From FEN-1219 sp963810755 (GTDB lineage: Bacteria; Pseudomonadota; Gammaproteobacteria; Steroidobacterales; Rariloculaceae): a stretch of DNA of 64,000 nt. Below the pieces are notes generated by a model. The model saw only the letters and a list, made by a program, of their open reading frames with translations. It was not told the origin of the DNA and did not search any database. Made by a program: the position numbers and the translations under genes. Below, piece by piece: positions 9,402 through 19,615 of this stretch; within the stretch, counting starts at the first letter, position 1; each line of letters opens with the position of its first letter. Location of the stretch: NCBI GenBank assembly GCA_963810755.1, contig CAWEOP010000003.1:496001-560000 (forward strand). The letters are read 5' to 3'.

Positions 9402-11257
9402 CGGTACGCCCGCGCCTGCAAATCGAACAAGCGCGCGTAGCGGCCGCCGAGCGCCATGAGCTCGTCATGCGAGCCCTGCTCGACGACCTGCCCCTGGTCG
9501 AGCACGACGATCGTGTCCGCGTGGCGCACGGTCGAGAAACGGTGCGAGATCAGGATCGAGATCTTGTTCTCCGTGAGCGAGCGGAAGTGATCGAATACTT
9601 GCGCCTCGGTCTCGGAATCCATCGCGGCCGTCGGCTCGTCGAGCACGAGGATCTCGGCGCCGTTTCTCATGAACGCGCGCGCTAACGCGATGCGCTGCCA
9701 CTGGCCGCCCGAGAGCTCCTGGCCGTTGTTGAACCAGCGGCCGAGCTGCGTCTCGTACGACGCCGGCAGGTTCGCAATGAAGTCCGTCGCCTGGCCCTTC
9801 GCCGCGGCGTCGCTCCAGCGCGCGCGGTCATCGAACGCCGAGACGTCGCCCGCGCCGATGTTCTCGCCGACCGTGAGCTGGTAGCGGTTGAAGTCCTGGA
9901 AGATCACCCCGATCCGCCGGCGCAGCGCCGCGGGATCCCAATCGCGCAAGCTGCGCCCCTGATAGCGGATCGTGCCGGAGTCCGGCAGGTACAAGCCCGC
10001 GAGCAGCTTCACGAGCGTGGTCTTGCCCGAGCCGTTGAGCCCGACCAGCGCGATGCTGCGCCCCGGCTCGATCGTGAGCGTGAGATCGGCGATCGCCGGG
10101 AACGTCGCGCCAGGGTACGTGAAGTGCACGTGATCGAATTCGATTCCTGCGCGCGGATCGATGCCGTCGAGCGCCGTGCCGTTGACGCCCGCGGCGGGCT
10201 GCTCGAGGTAGTCATAGAGATTGGACAAATAGAGGTTGTCCTCGTACATGCCGCCGATCGCGGAGAGCATCGCCGCGACGGACGATTGACCCTGCTTGAA
10301 CAGCAGGAGATACATCGTCATCTCACCGAGCGAGATCGTCTGCGACACGGTCTCGAACGCGATCCACGCGTACGCGCCGTAGAACGCGACGCTGCTAACG
10401 AGCCCGAGCGCGAAACCCCACGCGTTGCGCCGCAGCGTGAGGTGCTTCTCTTCGTCGTAGAGGCTCTTGAAGATCGCGCGGTAGCGATCCATCAGGCGCG
10501 GGCCGAGATGAAACAGCTGGACCTCTTTCGCGTGGTCCTCGCGCGCGAGCACCACTTCGAGATACGCGAGCATTCGGCGATCGGGGCTGCGCCATTGGAA
10601 CGCGCGAAACCGCTCGCCCGAGAATTTCGTCTCCGCTACGAACACCGGCAGCCCCGCGACGACGAGGATCGCGACCGCCCATGGCGAGAAGTGCAGGAGC
10701 AGTCCCGCGTAGCTCAAGAGCGCGACGCCGTTTTGCGCGAGCGCGAACGTGCGGTTCACGAGACTCAGCGGCCGAACGGACGCCTCTTGGCGCGCACGAT
10801 TGAGCTTGTCGTAGAACTCCGAGTCCTCGAACTGCGCGAGCGTTAGCGTCAGCGCCTTGTCGAGAATGAGCAGGTGCACGCGCTGCGACAGGAGCACGCG
10901 CAGCAGCGACTGGCAGAAATCGATACCTCGCTGCGCTCCGGAAATGGCCGCGACGAGCGCGCCCTCGAGCGCGACGAACGTGAGCACGCGCGCGACGTCG
11001 GGGTCCGCGCCCGCGCGATTCGCATCGATTGCCGCGACGACCGCGTCGACGATCAGCTTGCCGACATACGCGATCCCGGCCGGTGTCAGGCCGGCCGCGA
11101 GCGTGAGCAACGCGAGCGCGATCGTGAGCCCCCGGTGCGTCGACCACACGAGCGCGAGCGCCCGCCGCCCGTAGCGCCAAATTCCCCACCACCCCTCAAA
11201 CGTACGATTCGGGGGGGCGGTTGCAGCGGGGCGGTGATGCGGCGCCATCGCGCTCAT
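9398..11257 (-). CDS. ABC half-transporter, fused membrane and ATPase domains
   Basis: ATP-driven exporter subunit of the inner membrane; it probably works as a homodimer. The 619-residue product has an N-terminal transmembrane domain (hydrophobic segments near residues 35-70, 85-110, 155-210 and 280-320). The C-terminal nucleotide-binding domain shows Walker A GLNGSGKTTL, signature LSGGQWQRIALARAF, and Walker B ILVLDEPTAAMD. The H-loop is ILISHRFST. The exported substrate is unknown; nothing nearby identifies it. A perfect 13-base palindrome abuts its start codon. Confidence 0.9.
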   Translation of the reverse strand: MSAMAPHHRPAATAPPNRTFEGWWGIWRYGRRALALVWSTHRGLTIALALLTLAAGLTPAGIAYVGKLIVDAVVAAIDANRAGADPDVARVLTFVALEGALVAAISGAQRGIDFCQSLLRVLLSQRVHLLILDKALTLTLAQFEDSEFYDKLNRARQEASVRPLSLVNRTFALAQNGVALLSYAGLLLHFSPWAVAILVVAGLPVFVAETKFSGERFRAFQWRSPDRRMLAYLEVVLAREDHAKEVQLFHLGPRLMDRYRAIFKSLYDEEKHLTLRRNAWGFALGLVSSVAFYGAYAWIAFETVSQTISLGEMTMYLLLFKQGQSSVAAMLSAIGGMYEDNLYLSNLYDYLEQPAAGVNGTALDGIDPRAGIEFDHVHFTYPGATFPAIADLTLTIEPGRSIALVGLNGSGKTTLVKLLAGLYLPDSGTIRYQGRSLRDWDPAALRRRIGVIFQDFNRYQLTVGENIGAGDVSAFDDRARWSDAAAKGQATDFIANLPASYETQLGRWFNNGQELSGGQWQRIALARAFMRNGAEILVLDEPTAAMDSETEAQVFDHFRSLTENKISILISHRFSTVRHADTIVVLDQGQVVEQGSHDELMALGGRYARLFDLQARAYR

Positions 11258-11270
11258 AGACGATTCGTCT
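11258..11270. repeat. 13-bp perfect palindrome next to the ABC transporter start
   Basis: AGACGATTCGTCT (arms AGACGA/TCGTCT around one T) directly precedes the ATG of the ABC transporter on the minus strand. Its position would suit an operator or a small mRNA hairpin over the start; no regulator is known to bind it. Confidence 0.35.
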
Positions 11271-11566
11271 CCGTTTGCGGCCGGCGGCGGGGTTTGGGCA
11301 TGGGTCGTTCCTCCGGCGCTCGGGCGGCCCCGCGATAGTGGGCCACGATCCCGGCACGACGCTCAGAATGGCAGGCGGACGGTCCCAGAGTTGCCATATT
11401 TCGATCGGCACCCGGCGGCCCACGCCGTTTCTGGAGGTGATACAAAATCAGGCCGCCCGGGCGGTAGCCGGGGGAATGACCCAGGCCCGAGCACCGCCGC
11501 CGCCGTAAACGGAGACACCGCACGTCCTTGACCGCAATGGGGGCGCACCGACATACTCCCGCCCCC
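11258..11566. other. Intergenic region between ABC transporter and trp leader
   Basis: This 309-bp gap holds the 13-bp palindrome at its left edge and must contain the trp promoter and any operator. The most AT-rich part is 11393-11455 (TTGCCATATTTC, then TGATACAAAATC). No convincing pair of promoter hexamers or TrpR-like operator was seen, and no credible coding frame. Confidence 0.5.
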
Positions 11567-11641
11567 ATGAACGCGCAGCCGACCCTGACGAACACCCGCT
11601 GGTGGCGAGCCACTTCAGCGGAGCGGGTAGTGCGCGCGTAG
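11567..11641 (+). CDS. trpL: trp operon leader peptide with tandem Trp codons
   Basis: A 24-codon frame encodes MNAQPTLTNTRWWRATSAER followed by VVRA and a TAG stop. Two consecutive TGG codons lie at 11600-11605. It sits about 30 nt before a strong intrinsic terminator and about 140 nt before trpE, the classical arrangement of a ribosome-sensed attenuator. When charged tRNA-Trp is scarce, ribosomes should stall at the two Trp codons and favour an antiterminator fold. The Trp codons also lie inside a hairpin (11597-11620). No clear Shine-Dalgarno site was seen, the one weak point. Function is inferred from layout. Confidence 0.85.
   Translation: MNAQPTLTNTRWWRATSAERVVRA
11597..11620 (+). promoter_or_regulatory. 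trp leader pause hairpin (stem 1:2)
   Basis: CGCTG-GTGG pairs with CCAC-(TT bulge)-CAGCG around the loop CGAG, so both Trp codons are in the 5' arm. It matches the position of the pause hairpin of known trp leaders. A stalled ribosome would mask it. A possible antiterminator pairs CGGGT (11624-11628) with ACCCG (11685-11689), extended by CGCG with CGCG (11680-11683). Confidence 0.65.
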
Positions 11642-11670
11642 AAGACCTCAATTCGTCTCGACTCATGCAG

Positions 11671-11702
11671 ACCCATCTTCGCGAACCCGAAGATGGGTTT
11701 TT
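11671..11702 (+). terminator. Intrinsic terminator acting as trp attenuator
   Basis: A perfect 11-bp stem (ACCCATCTTCG 11671-11681 with CGAAGATGGGT 11688-11698) and a 6-nt loop are followed by TTTTT, then CGTTTT. It stands between the leader peptide and trpE with no other gene end nearby to terminate, so it is best read as the attenuator (3:4 stem). Confidence 0.88.
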
Positions 11703-11781
11703 CGTTTTCAGGGGGTCGAGAAATTGGGTTGAGATCGGCTCCTTCAAGGTAACAACCCGAAGGTAACAAGGCAGACCACTC

Positions 11782-13163
11782 ATGGAGTCACCGTTCGACA
11801 TAGCGGCCGATCTCGATACGCCGGTATCGGCCTACATGAAGCTCAAGCCGTTCAAGCCGCGTTTCCTGCTCGAGAGCGTCGAGAGCGGCGAGCGGCTCGC
11901 GCGCTATTCGTTCATCGGCCTCGGCGAGGCGCTCACGCTCGAGCTCTATCCCGACCGCCTCGCCATCAACGGCAAGCGCGAGCAACGGCCGTCGAACGCG
12001 GCCGAATGGACCGCGATGATGCGCGGCGCGCTCGACCGCGCGCCGCTGCTGAAACCGCAGATCGACGGCATCCCGTTCGACGGCGGCCTCGTCGGCACGA
12101 CGGGCTACGACGTCGTGCGATTCTTCGAGCGCCTGCCGCCGAACCACGCGGAGCTGCCGGGGCTGCCCCAGGCCGTGTACGTCGCGCCCGAGTCGCTGCT
12201 GGTGTTCGATCACCTCACGCGGCGCGTCGCGCTGCTGCACTCGGGCTCCGAGCGCGACCGCCAGGCGCTGCGCTCGCAGGTCATGAAAGCGCTGCGCGGC
12301 GGGCTCGACGCGCCGGATCGGCCCGGCAAGTTCGCACGCGCCGAGGCGAGCATGGCGGAGCGCGAGCACGCGGCGGCCGTCATCAAAGGTAAGGCGCACA
12401 TCAAGGCCGGCGACATTTACCAGATCGTGCTGTCGGTGCGCTTCGCGGGACGCACGGATCTCGATCCGTTCCAAACCTATCGCGGCTTGCGTCTCCTGAA
12501 CCCGTCTCCGTACATGTATTTCTTCGAGCTCGGGAGCTTGCGCGTCGCGGGCTCGTCCCCCGAAGCGCTCGTGCGGCTCGCGGGCCGCAACGCTTCCTTG
12601 CGACCGATCGCGGGCACGCGCCCGCGAGGGCTCACGCCAGAGCACGACGTCGCGCTCGAGCACGAGCTGCTCGCGGATCCGAAAGAGAACGCCGAGCACG
12701 TGATGCTCGTCGACCTCGCGCGTAACGACTTGGGGCGCGTCGCGAGCTCGGGCTCGGTGCACGTGGAGCCGTACCGCAAGATCGAGCGCTATAGCCACGT
12801 GATGCACATCGTGAGCGGCGTGCAAGGGCTCGTGGCGCCCGACCGCGACGCGTTCGACCTGTTCGCCGCGGCGTTCCCGGCCGGCACGCTGGTCGGCGCG
12901 CCGAAGGTGCGCGCGATGCAGTTGATCGCCGAGCTCGAGCCCACCGCCCGCGGCCTGTACGGCGGCACCGTCGGCTATTTCGCGAAGAACGGCAACATGG
13001 ATCAAGCCATCACGATCCGCACGATGGTGTTCGATGGCGACGAGTACAGCTTTCAGGCCGGCGGCGGCATCGTCGCAGACAGCCTGCCCGACATGGAATA
13101 TCAAGAGGTGCTCGCGAAGAGCGCGATCTTGCGGCGGGCGCTCGAGCTCGCGGAGGAAGGTTT

Positions 13164-13167
<4 letters not shown>
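11782..13167 (+). CDS. trpE: Anthranilate synthase component I
   Basis: Converts chorismate and ammonia (supplied by TrpG) to anthranilate, the first step of tryptophan synthesis. The 461-residue product is a little shorter at the N-terminus than many TrpE proteins but keeps the LLES-type feedback site (FLLESVESGERLARYSFIG, about 28-46). Chorismate-binding motifs are present, including IAGTRPRG, ENAEHVMLVDLARNDLG and FPAGTLVGAPKVRAM. AAGG lies about 12 nt upstream of the ATG, and an in-frame TAA 18 nt upstream limits the start. Its TGA overlaps the GTG start of trpG. Probably controlled by the upstream attenuator and by Trp binding to the enzyme. Confidence 0.97.
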
Positions 13168-13736
<569 letters not shown>

Positions 13737-13747
13737 GGGGAAGGCCG

Positions 13748-14779
13748 ATGATCCCCACGCCGGTCCAGCTGCTCGATCGCCTGCTCGCGGGCCAAAGCCT
13801 CGACGAGGCGGCCGCGACCGGCCTGCTGAAGGTCATGGCGACGGGCGAGCTCGCGCCCGCGCTCGCGGGCGGGCTGCTCGTCGCGCTCCGGCAGAAGGGC
13901 GAAACGGCCGAGGAGATCCGCGGCTTCGCGCTAGGGATGCGCGAGCTCGCGCGCCGCCCCGCGATCGCGCCGGGCCCGTACGTCGACATCGTCGGCACGG
14001 GCGGCGACGGCTCGCACAGCCTGAATCTCTCGACAGGCAGCGCGCTGCTCGCGGCCGCGTGCGGGCTGCCGGTCGTCAAGCACGGCAATCGCTCCGTCTC
14101 GAGCCGTTGCGGCAGCGCGGACGTGCTCGCCGCGCTCGGGCTGCCGATCCCGCTCGACGAGACGGCCGCGGCCGAGTGCCTCGCGCGCGTCGGGTTCACG
14201 TTCCTATTCGCGCCGCACTACCACCCCGCGATGAAGCACATCGCGCCCGTGCGCCAGGCGCTCGGCGTGCGCACGGTGTTCAACGTGCTGGGTCCGCTCG
14301 TGAATCCCGCCGCGCCGCCGTTCCACGTGATCGGCGCGTTCAGCGACTCGGTCGCGGCACTGATGGCCGAGACCTTAGCGGGCATGGACATCACTCGCGT
14401 GTTTGTCATTCACGGCGCCGCGGGCTGGGACGAAGCGACGCCCGCGGGCCCGTTCGTCTGTTACGACGTGCGGCCCGGACGCGTGGAGCGAGCGATGCGC
14501 GACTCGCGCGACTACGGCCTCGCGGAGTGCTCGCTCGACGACTTGCGCGGCGGCGACGCCGCGTCGAATGCCGCGCGCGCGAAGGCCGCGCTCGAGGGCG
14601 GCGACACCCAGGCGCACCGCGACGCGCTCGTGCTCGGCGCGGCGCTCGCGCTCGAGGTCACGGGCCGCGCGCCCGACGCGCGCGCGGGCGTGCAGCGCGC
14701 GCTTTCCGCCATCGAAAGCGGCGCCGCGGGCGATCTCGTCGCGAAGCTCGTCGCGTTCGGGAAGGAGCTTAAGCCGTGA
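13748..14779 (+). CDS. trpD: Anthranilate phosphoribosyltransferase
   Basis: Joins anthranilate to PRPP, the second step of the tryptophan pathway. The 343-residue product shows the PRPP-binding loop DIVGTGGDGSHSLNLST, and the conserved KHGNRSVSSRCGSADVLAALG, FLFAPHYHPAMKHIAPVRQALGVRT and FNVLGPLVNP. The ATG at 13748 follows AAGGGGAAGGCCG, a good ribosome site, 11 nt after the trpG stop. A longer open frame extends upstream but lies across trpG and is not coding. Its TGA overlaps the GTG of trpC. Confidence 0.97.
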   Translation: MIPTPVQLLDRLLAGQSLDEAAATGLLKVMATGELAPALAGGLLVALRQKGETAEEIRGFALGMRELARRPAIAPGPYVDIVGTGGDGSHSLNLSTGSALLAAACGLPVVKHGNRSVSSRCGSADVLAALGLPIPLDETAAAECLARVGFTFLFAPHYHPAMKHIAPVRQALGVRTVFNVLGPLVNPAAPPFHVIGAFSDSVAALMAETLAGMDITRVFVIHGAAGWDEATPAGPFVCYDVRPGRVERAMRDSRDYGLAECSLDDLRGGDAASNAARAKAALEGGDTQAHRDALVLGAALALEVTGRAPDARAGVQRALSAIESGAAGDLVAKLVAFGKELKP

Positions 14780-15613
14780 CGTTCCTCGAGCGCATGGCCG
14801 CCGCGAGCCGCGAGCGCGTGCAGCGCGCACGCGCCGCCGAGAGCGATGCGAAGCTCGCGCGCCGCGCCGAGCGCACGGCGCGGCCGCCCGCGCTCGAGCT
14901 CCACGGCTTCGACGTGATCGCCGAGCTCAAGCTGCGCTCGCCGGCCGGCGGAGGCCTCGCGGGCGCCGGGTTCGACCGCCACGTGCAACTCGACGCGTAC
15001 GCACGCGGCGGCGCCGCGGCCGTGTCGGTGCTCACGGAGCCCACCGAGTTCAAGGGCGATCTCTCGCATCTCGTCGACGCGGCCGCATTGCTCGCGCCGC
15101 AGCACCGGCCCGTGATGCGCAAGGACTTCGTCACGGATCCGTATCAGGTGCTCGAGGCGCGCGCTGCGGGCGCGGGCGGAATTCTCGTGATCGTCACGAT
15201 GCTCGACGACTCGGCGGTGCGGGCGCTCGTCGACAGCGCGCGCGAGTGCGGACTGTTCGTGCTGCTCGAGGCGTTCGACCGCGCGGATCTCGAGCGGCTC
15301 GCGCCGTTCGACGTACCCGCAACGGCCGGCCCGCCACTGCTCGCAGGCGTGAACTGCCGGGACCTGCGCGACCTCGACGTACGTTTCGAGCGTTTCGCGG
15401 AGCTCGCGCCGCATCTGCCCAAGCACTTGCCGACCGTCGCCGAGAGCGGCATCGGCACCGCGGACGACGTCGCGACCGTCGCGCAAGCTCGGGTACAGGC
15501 TCGCGCTCGTCGGCTCGTCCTTGATGCGCGCCGCGGATCCCGCCGCGACCCTCGCGGCGCTCGTCGCGACCGGCCGCGCAACGCGCGCAGCCGCCGCACG
15601 ACGGGAGCGCTGA
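14776..15613 (+). CDS. trpC: Indole-3-glycerol phosphate synthase, frameshifted near its C-terminus
   Basis: Closes the ring to form indole-3-glycerol phosphate, a TIM-barrel enzyme not fused to TrpF here. Conserved parts are IAELKLRSPAGG, AVSVLTEPTEFKG, RKDFVTDPYQV, GVNCRDLRDLDV and TVAESGI. The frame breaks at about 15479-15483. Skipping one base continues as RKLGYRLALVGSSLMRAADP and ends at TGA 15611-15613, one base before trpF. The continuation contains the expected LVGSSLM phosphate-binding region, so the gene is almost certainly whole in the organism and the extra base technical. It starts with a GTG overlapping trpD. Confidence 0.9.
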
Positions 15614-15614
15614 G

Positions 15615-16217
15615 GTGTTCGTCAAGATTTGCGGCATCAACAGCGCCGAGGCGGCCGAAGCGGCGGTCGCGGCCGGCGCGGACGCGCTCGGGTTCGTGTT
15701 CGCGGCGTCGCCGCGCGAGGTGACTCCCGAGCGCGCGCGCGAGCTGTGCGCGGCCGTGCCCGACCGCGTTACGCGCGTCGCCGTGCTGCGCCACCCGCCC
15801 GCGGCGCTGTGGCGGCGCGTGCTCGAGGTGTTCGAGCCCGACTGGCTGCAGTCGGACGCCGACGACTTCGGATCGGACGAGCTCGACGCTGCGCTCGCGG
15901 AAGCGTGCGCCAAGCTGCCCGTGTACCGTAGCGCGGCGGGGTTACCCTCACAGCCGCCGCCGCGGTTGTTATTCGAGGGTGCGGTGAGCGGCAGCGGTAC
16001 GCCGGCCGATTGGGCCGCCGCGGCCGAGCTCGCGCCGCGCACACAGCTGATCCTCGCGGGCGGGCTCGACGCGAGCAACGTCGGCGACGCGATCCGGCGC
16101 GTGCGCCCCTGGGGCGTCGACGTATCGAGCGGCGTCGAGCGCCGGCGCGGTGAGAAGGATCCGAAGAAGATAAGAGAGTTCGTGGCCCGCGCGCGGGCCG
16201 TGGAGGAAGAGAAATGA
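15615..16217 (+). CDS. trpF: Phosphoribosylanthranilate isomerase
   Basis: Isomerises phosphoribosylanthranilate to CdRP. The 200-residue TIM barrel starts FVKICGINSAEAAEAA, with the catalytic Cys in KICG, then ADALGFVFAASPREV. It ends with LILAGGLDASNVGDAI and GVDVSSGVERRRGEKDPKKI, where the Asp in GVDVSSGVE is the second catalytic residue. GTG start one base after trpC; its TGA overlaps the ATG of trpB (ATGA). Confidence 0.96.
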   Translation: MFVKICGINSAEAAEAAVAAGADALGFVFAASPREVTPERARELCAAVPDRVTRVAVLRHPPAALWRRVLEVFEPDWLQSDADDFGSDELDAALAEACAKLPVYRSAAGLPSQPPPRLLFEGAVSGSGTPADWAAAAELAPRTQLILAGGLDASNVGDAIRRVRPWGVDVSSGVERRRGEKDPKKIREFVARARAVEEEK

Positions 16218-17476
16218 TCACGGACGCGAACGAACGCGAGCGCCTGCTCGCCGCGCTGCTCGAGCGGCGCTTACCGGACGAGAACGGACGATTCGGCCCG
16301 TTCGGCGGCCGCTACGTGCCCGAGACGCTGATGCCCGCGGTCGCGCGGCTCGAGCACGGGCGTACGGCAGCATCCTGCCGTCGCCGGATTTTCAGAAAGA
16401 GCTCGGGCAGGAACTGCGCTCCTGGGTCGGCCGGCCGACCGCGCTCACATTCGCGGCGACCTTAAGCGAGCGCTGGGGCGCCGAGGTGTGGCTCAAGCGC
16501 GAAGACCTCGCGCACACGGGCGCGCACAAGATCAACAACGGCATCGGCCAAGCGCTGCTCGCCAAAGCGCTCGGCGCGGAGCGCGTCGTCGCCGAGACCG
16601 GGGCCGGGCAGCACGGCGTCGCGGCGGCGGCCGCCTGCGCGCGCGTCGGCTTGCCGTGCACGGTGTACATGGGTGAGGTGGACGTCGCGCGCCAGGCGCC
16701 GAACGTCGACCGGATGGGCCGGCTCGGCGCGACCGTCGTGCCCGTGAAGTCCGGCGACCGTACGCTGCGCGCGGCGATCGACGAGGCGATCCGTGATTGG
16801 GTGTCCGACCCGCAAGGCACGTATTACCTGATCGGCTCCGTGATCGGCCCGCATCCGTATCCCGTGCTCGTACGCGACCTGCAGGCGGTGATCGGCCGCG
16901 AGGCGCGCGCGCAGCTGCTCGAGGCCGGCGGCCTGCCGGACGCGGCGTTCGCGTGCGTCGGCGGGGGCTCGAACTCGATTGGCCTGTTTCACGGCTTTCT
17001 CGCCGATCGCGGCGTCGCGCTCTACGGTGTCGAGCCCGGCGGGCGCGGGCCGCAAGCTCGGCGATCACGCCGCCACGCTGAGCCACGGCAGGCCCGGAGT
17101 GCTGCACGGCGCGCACACGATGCTGCTGTACGACGCCGACGGCCAGATCCAAGAGACGCACTCGGTGTCCGCGGGCCTCGACTATCCGGGCGTCGGCCCC
17201 GAGCACGCGTTCCTCCAATCGATCGGCCGCGTCGAATACATCACCGCGAGCGACGCGGACGCGCTCGCGGCGCTCGACGAGTGCTGCGCGGCCGAGGGCA
17301 TCCTGCCGGCGCTCGAGAGCTCGCACGCGCTCGCGGGCGCGAAGCGCTGGGCCGCGCGAAACCGAGGCAAGCGCGTCGTGGTCGGGCTCTCGGGCCGCGG
17401 CGACAAAGACATGCCGATCCTCGCGCAATACCCGCTGAAGGGCTCGATCGCGGAGCGCCGACATGCAGCCGCGTGA
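16214..17476 (+). CDS. trpB: Tryptophan synthase beta chain, two frameshifts
   Basis: PLP enzyme that condenses indole with serine to make tryptophan, in complex with TrpA. Family segments occur in three frames: FGPFGGRYVPETLMPAVARLEHG; then LPSPDFQKELGQELRSWVGRPTALTFA, LKREDLAHTGAHKINNGIGQ (the PLP-binding Lys is in the HK pair) and AETGAGQHGVA; then RKLGDHAATLSHGRPGVLHG to the C-terminus. The first break is near 16358-16362 and needs one added base. The second lies in a GGG run at 17047-17049 and needs one base removed, giving GGRGRKLGDHAATL. Both are probably technical. The end overlaps trpA by 14 bp. Confidence 0.92.
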
Positions 17477-18268
17477 CCGCATCCGCGCCGCGCTCACGCG
17501 CGACCTCGCCGCAGCGCGGCGAGCCCGCGAAGCTCGTCGCGTTCGTCACCGCGGGGTACCCCGAGAAGCGCGAGTTCCTGAACGTGCTGCGCGCAGTCGC
17601 GAGCGTCGCGGACGCCGTCGAGATCGGCGTGCCGTTCAGCGACCCGATGGCCGACGGCGTGACGATCCAGCGCTCGAGCCAGCACGCGATCGAGCACGGC
17701 GTGAGCCTCCGGTGGATTCTCGACGAGCTCGCGCGCCGCGACTACGAGCTCGAGGCGCCCGTGCTGCTGATGAGCTATCTGAATCCGCTGCTCGCGTTCG
17801 GCGGCTCTCGACGAGACGCCTTCGGCTATGGCAAGCTCGCCGCGCGCGCGGCCGAGGTCGGCGTGAGCGGCTTCATCGTGCCCGACCTGCCGCACGAGGA
17901 GAGCGCGCCGCTGCGCGCGGCGCTCGACGAGCACGGCTTGGCGCTCGTGCAGCTCGTGACGCCCGCGACACCGCCCGAGCGGCTGAAGACGCTCTGCGCC
18001 GCGAGCCAGGGGTTCGTCTACGCGGTCACGCGCTTCGGGATCACGGGCGGCGAGGCGACGCTGCCCGAGGGCACCGCGAAGTACCTCGCGATGGTACAGA
18101 GCCGCCGCGGCTACTCTGCCGGTGTGCGCCGGATTCGGCGTGCGGCGCGCGGAGCAGGTTGCAACGATCGCAGAGCACGCCGACGGCGTTATCGTAGGCT
18201 CTGCACTGGTGGAAGTGCTCGAGCGGGGGGAAGATCCCGCCAAATTCCTGAGGTCACTGCGGCCCTAA
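17463..18268 (+). CDS. trpA: Tryptophan synthase alpha chain, two frameshifts
   Basis: Cleaves indole-3-glycerol phosphate to indole, which passes to TrpB. The body reads GEPAKLVAFVTAGYPEK, DAVEIGVPFSDPMADGVTIQ (catalytic Glu), GFIVPDLPHEES (catalytic Asp) and GFVYAVTRFGITGG. With the ATG at 17463 the N-terminus is MQPRDRIRAALTRDLAAA, joined after a one-base slip near 17514-17520; a GTG at 17473 already in the main frame is an alternative start. A second slip at 18121 leads to VCAGFGVRRAEQVATIAEHA and VIVGSALVEVLERGEDPAKF, ending TAA at 18266-18268. The restored C-terminus is complete and typical. Confidence 0.9.
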
Positions 18269-18316
18269 GCGCCGTGAACCTCCGATGAGGCCGTCGACCA
18301 ATCCGCGCGTGCGCCG

Positions 18317-18637
18317 ATGAAAAGAGTCTGGAGCGGGGCCACACTCGCCGACACCACGCACTTGAAGAATCTGCTCGAGCATGCGGGCATCGGCAGCTTC
18401 ATCAAGAACGCCTACCTCGGCTCCGCGATCGGCGAGCTGCCGGTCTACGATTCGACGCCCGAGCTCTGGGTATTCCGCGACGCGGACGCGGCGAAGGCCG
18501 AAGTCATGCTGGGCGACGCGATGCGTCCGTCCGCAGCGCCGGGCGGCGCCGCGTGGCGCTGCTCGGCGTGCGGCGAGAGCAACGAAGGTCAGTTCGCCGT
18601 CTGCTGGAGCTGCGGCGCGAGCGACGCGTCGAGCTGA
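18317..18637 (+). CDS. DUF2007 domain protein with C-terminal zinc ribbon
   Basis: The 106-residue product begins MKRVWSGATLADTTHLKNLL, typical of the DUF2007 'putative signal transducing protein' family, in which a small alpha/beta domain starts with a domain-swapped strand. The C-terminus WRCSACGESNEGQFAVCWSCGA has two CxxC pairs likely to bind zinc. Function is unknown in the family. Its TGA overlaps the ATG of the next gene (ATGA), so the two are probably co-translated. Confidence 0.82.
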   Translation: MKRVWSGATLADTTHLKNLLEHAGIGSFIKNAYLGSAIGELPVYDSTPELWVFRDADAAKAEVMLGDAMRPSAAPGGAAWRCSACGESNEGQFAVCWSCGASDASS

Positions 18638-19615
18638 TGCGCACCGCCGATCACATCCTGAAGCTGATCGCGGTCGCCGCGGTGATCGCGTCACTGCTGC
18701 CCCTCGGAGCGAAAGCCTGGTGGGGCTTCGATCTCGCCTCGCACTTCCGCGTGCAGTACGTGGTGCTCGACGTGCTGCTGCTCGTGCTCCTCGCGCTGCG
18801 CCAGGAGTGGCTCTGGTCGGCGGCGCTCGCGGCCTGCGCCGCTTGGAGCGCTCTGTGGGTCGCGCCGTACGTGCCGTTCGGCCCGAGCGCGGCGGCCGCG
18901 GCGAGCCCCACGGTGGCCGGCGCCACGATCAAGCTGCTGTCCGCGAACGTGCTCTTTCGCAACCACTCGGCCACGCGGCTGCTCGAGATCGTTCGGGACG
19001 AGTCGCCCGACGTCGTGCTGCTCGTCGAATACACGCCCGAGTGGTCGCGGATGTCGGACGATCTTCGCACGACCTATCCGTACCATCTCGAAGCGCCGGC
19101 CATCGGCGCGTTCGGCATCGCGCTGTTCTCGCGCATTCCGTTCGACTCGGTGCGATCGTTCGCGCTCGGCCCGACGACCGCGATCGAGGCGCACGTGCGC
19201 ACACCGGGCGGGCCGCTCACGCTGTTCGGCGTGCATCTGCGCTCGCCGACGACGCCGCGTCGCAGCGCAGTACCGCGACCGCCAGCTCGGCTTGCTGGTC
19301 GAGCGTCTCGCCGCGGTGAAGGGACCGGTCGCCGTCATGGGCGACTTCAACGTCACGCCTTATTCGCCGCTCTACGCCGATTGGCTCGCGAAGACGGGCC
19401 TCACCGACACGCGCCGCGGCCGCACTCTGAGCCCGAGCTGGCCTGCGTACTTGCCAATCGTCGGCATCCCCATCGATCATTGCGCGGTGAGCCGCGACAT
19501 CGCGATCGTCGCGCATCGCAACTTGCCGAGCTTCGGCTCCGATCACTATCCGATCCTCACCGAGCTCGCGTTGCCGGGTCCGCGCGAGCCGCGTAACGCC
19601 GCCTGCGAGTCCACC
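18637..19615 (+). CDS. Membrane-anchored endonuclease/exonuclease/phosphatase family protein, frameshifted
   Basis: The N-terminus has two or three transmembrane helices (about residues 7-27, 40-58 and 62-85). A domain of the endonuclease/exonuclease/phosphatase superfamily then starts IKLLSANVLFRN, followed by ESPDVVLLVEYTPEW. The frame slips at about 19264 (one extra A) and resumes as AQYRDRQLGLLVERLAAVKG, GPVAVMGDFNVTPYSPLY, PIDHCAVS and SFGSDHYPILTELALP, giving the catalytic DFN and GSDH motifs. No stop occurs in that frame before the ATG of the following cinA-like gene, so the true end is uncertain; 19615 marks the last base before that ATG. Confidence 0.82.

Noticed and set aside
11788..13104. 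Long minus-strand frame opposite trpE
   Set aside because: Low-complexity His/Arg/Glu-rich shadow; trpE on the other strand has all family motifs.
16214..18268. trpB-trpA as true pseudogenes
   Set aside because: All catalytic motifs survive, the joins are single bases and the same kind of break affects many unrelated genes, so real decay is less likely than error.
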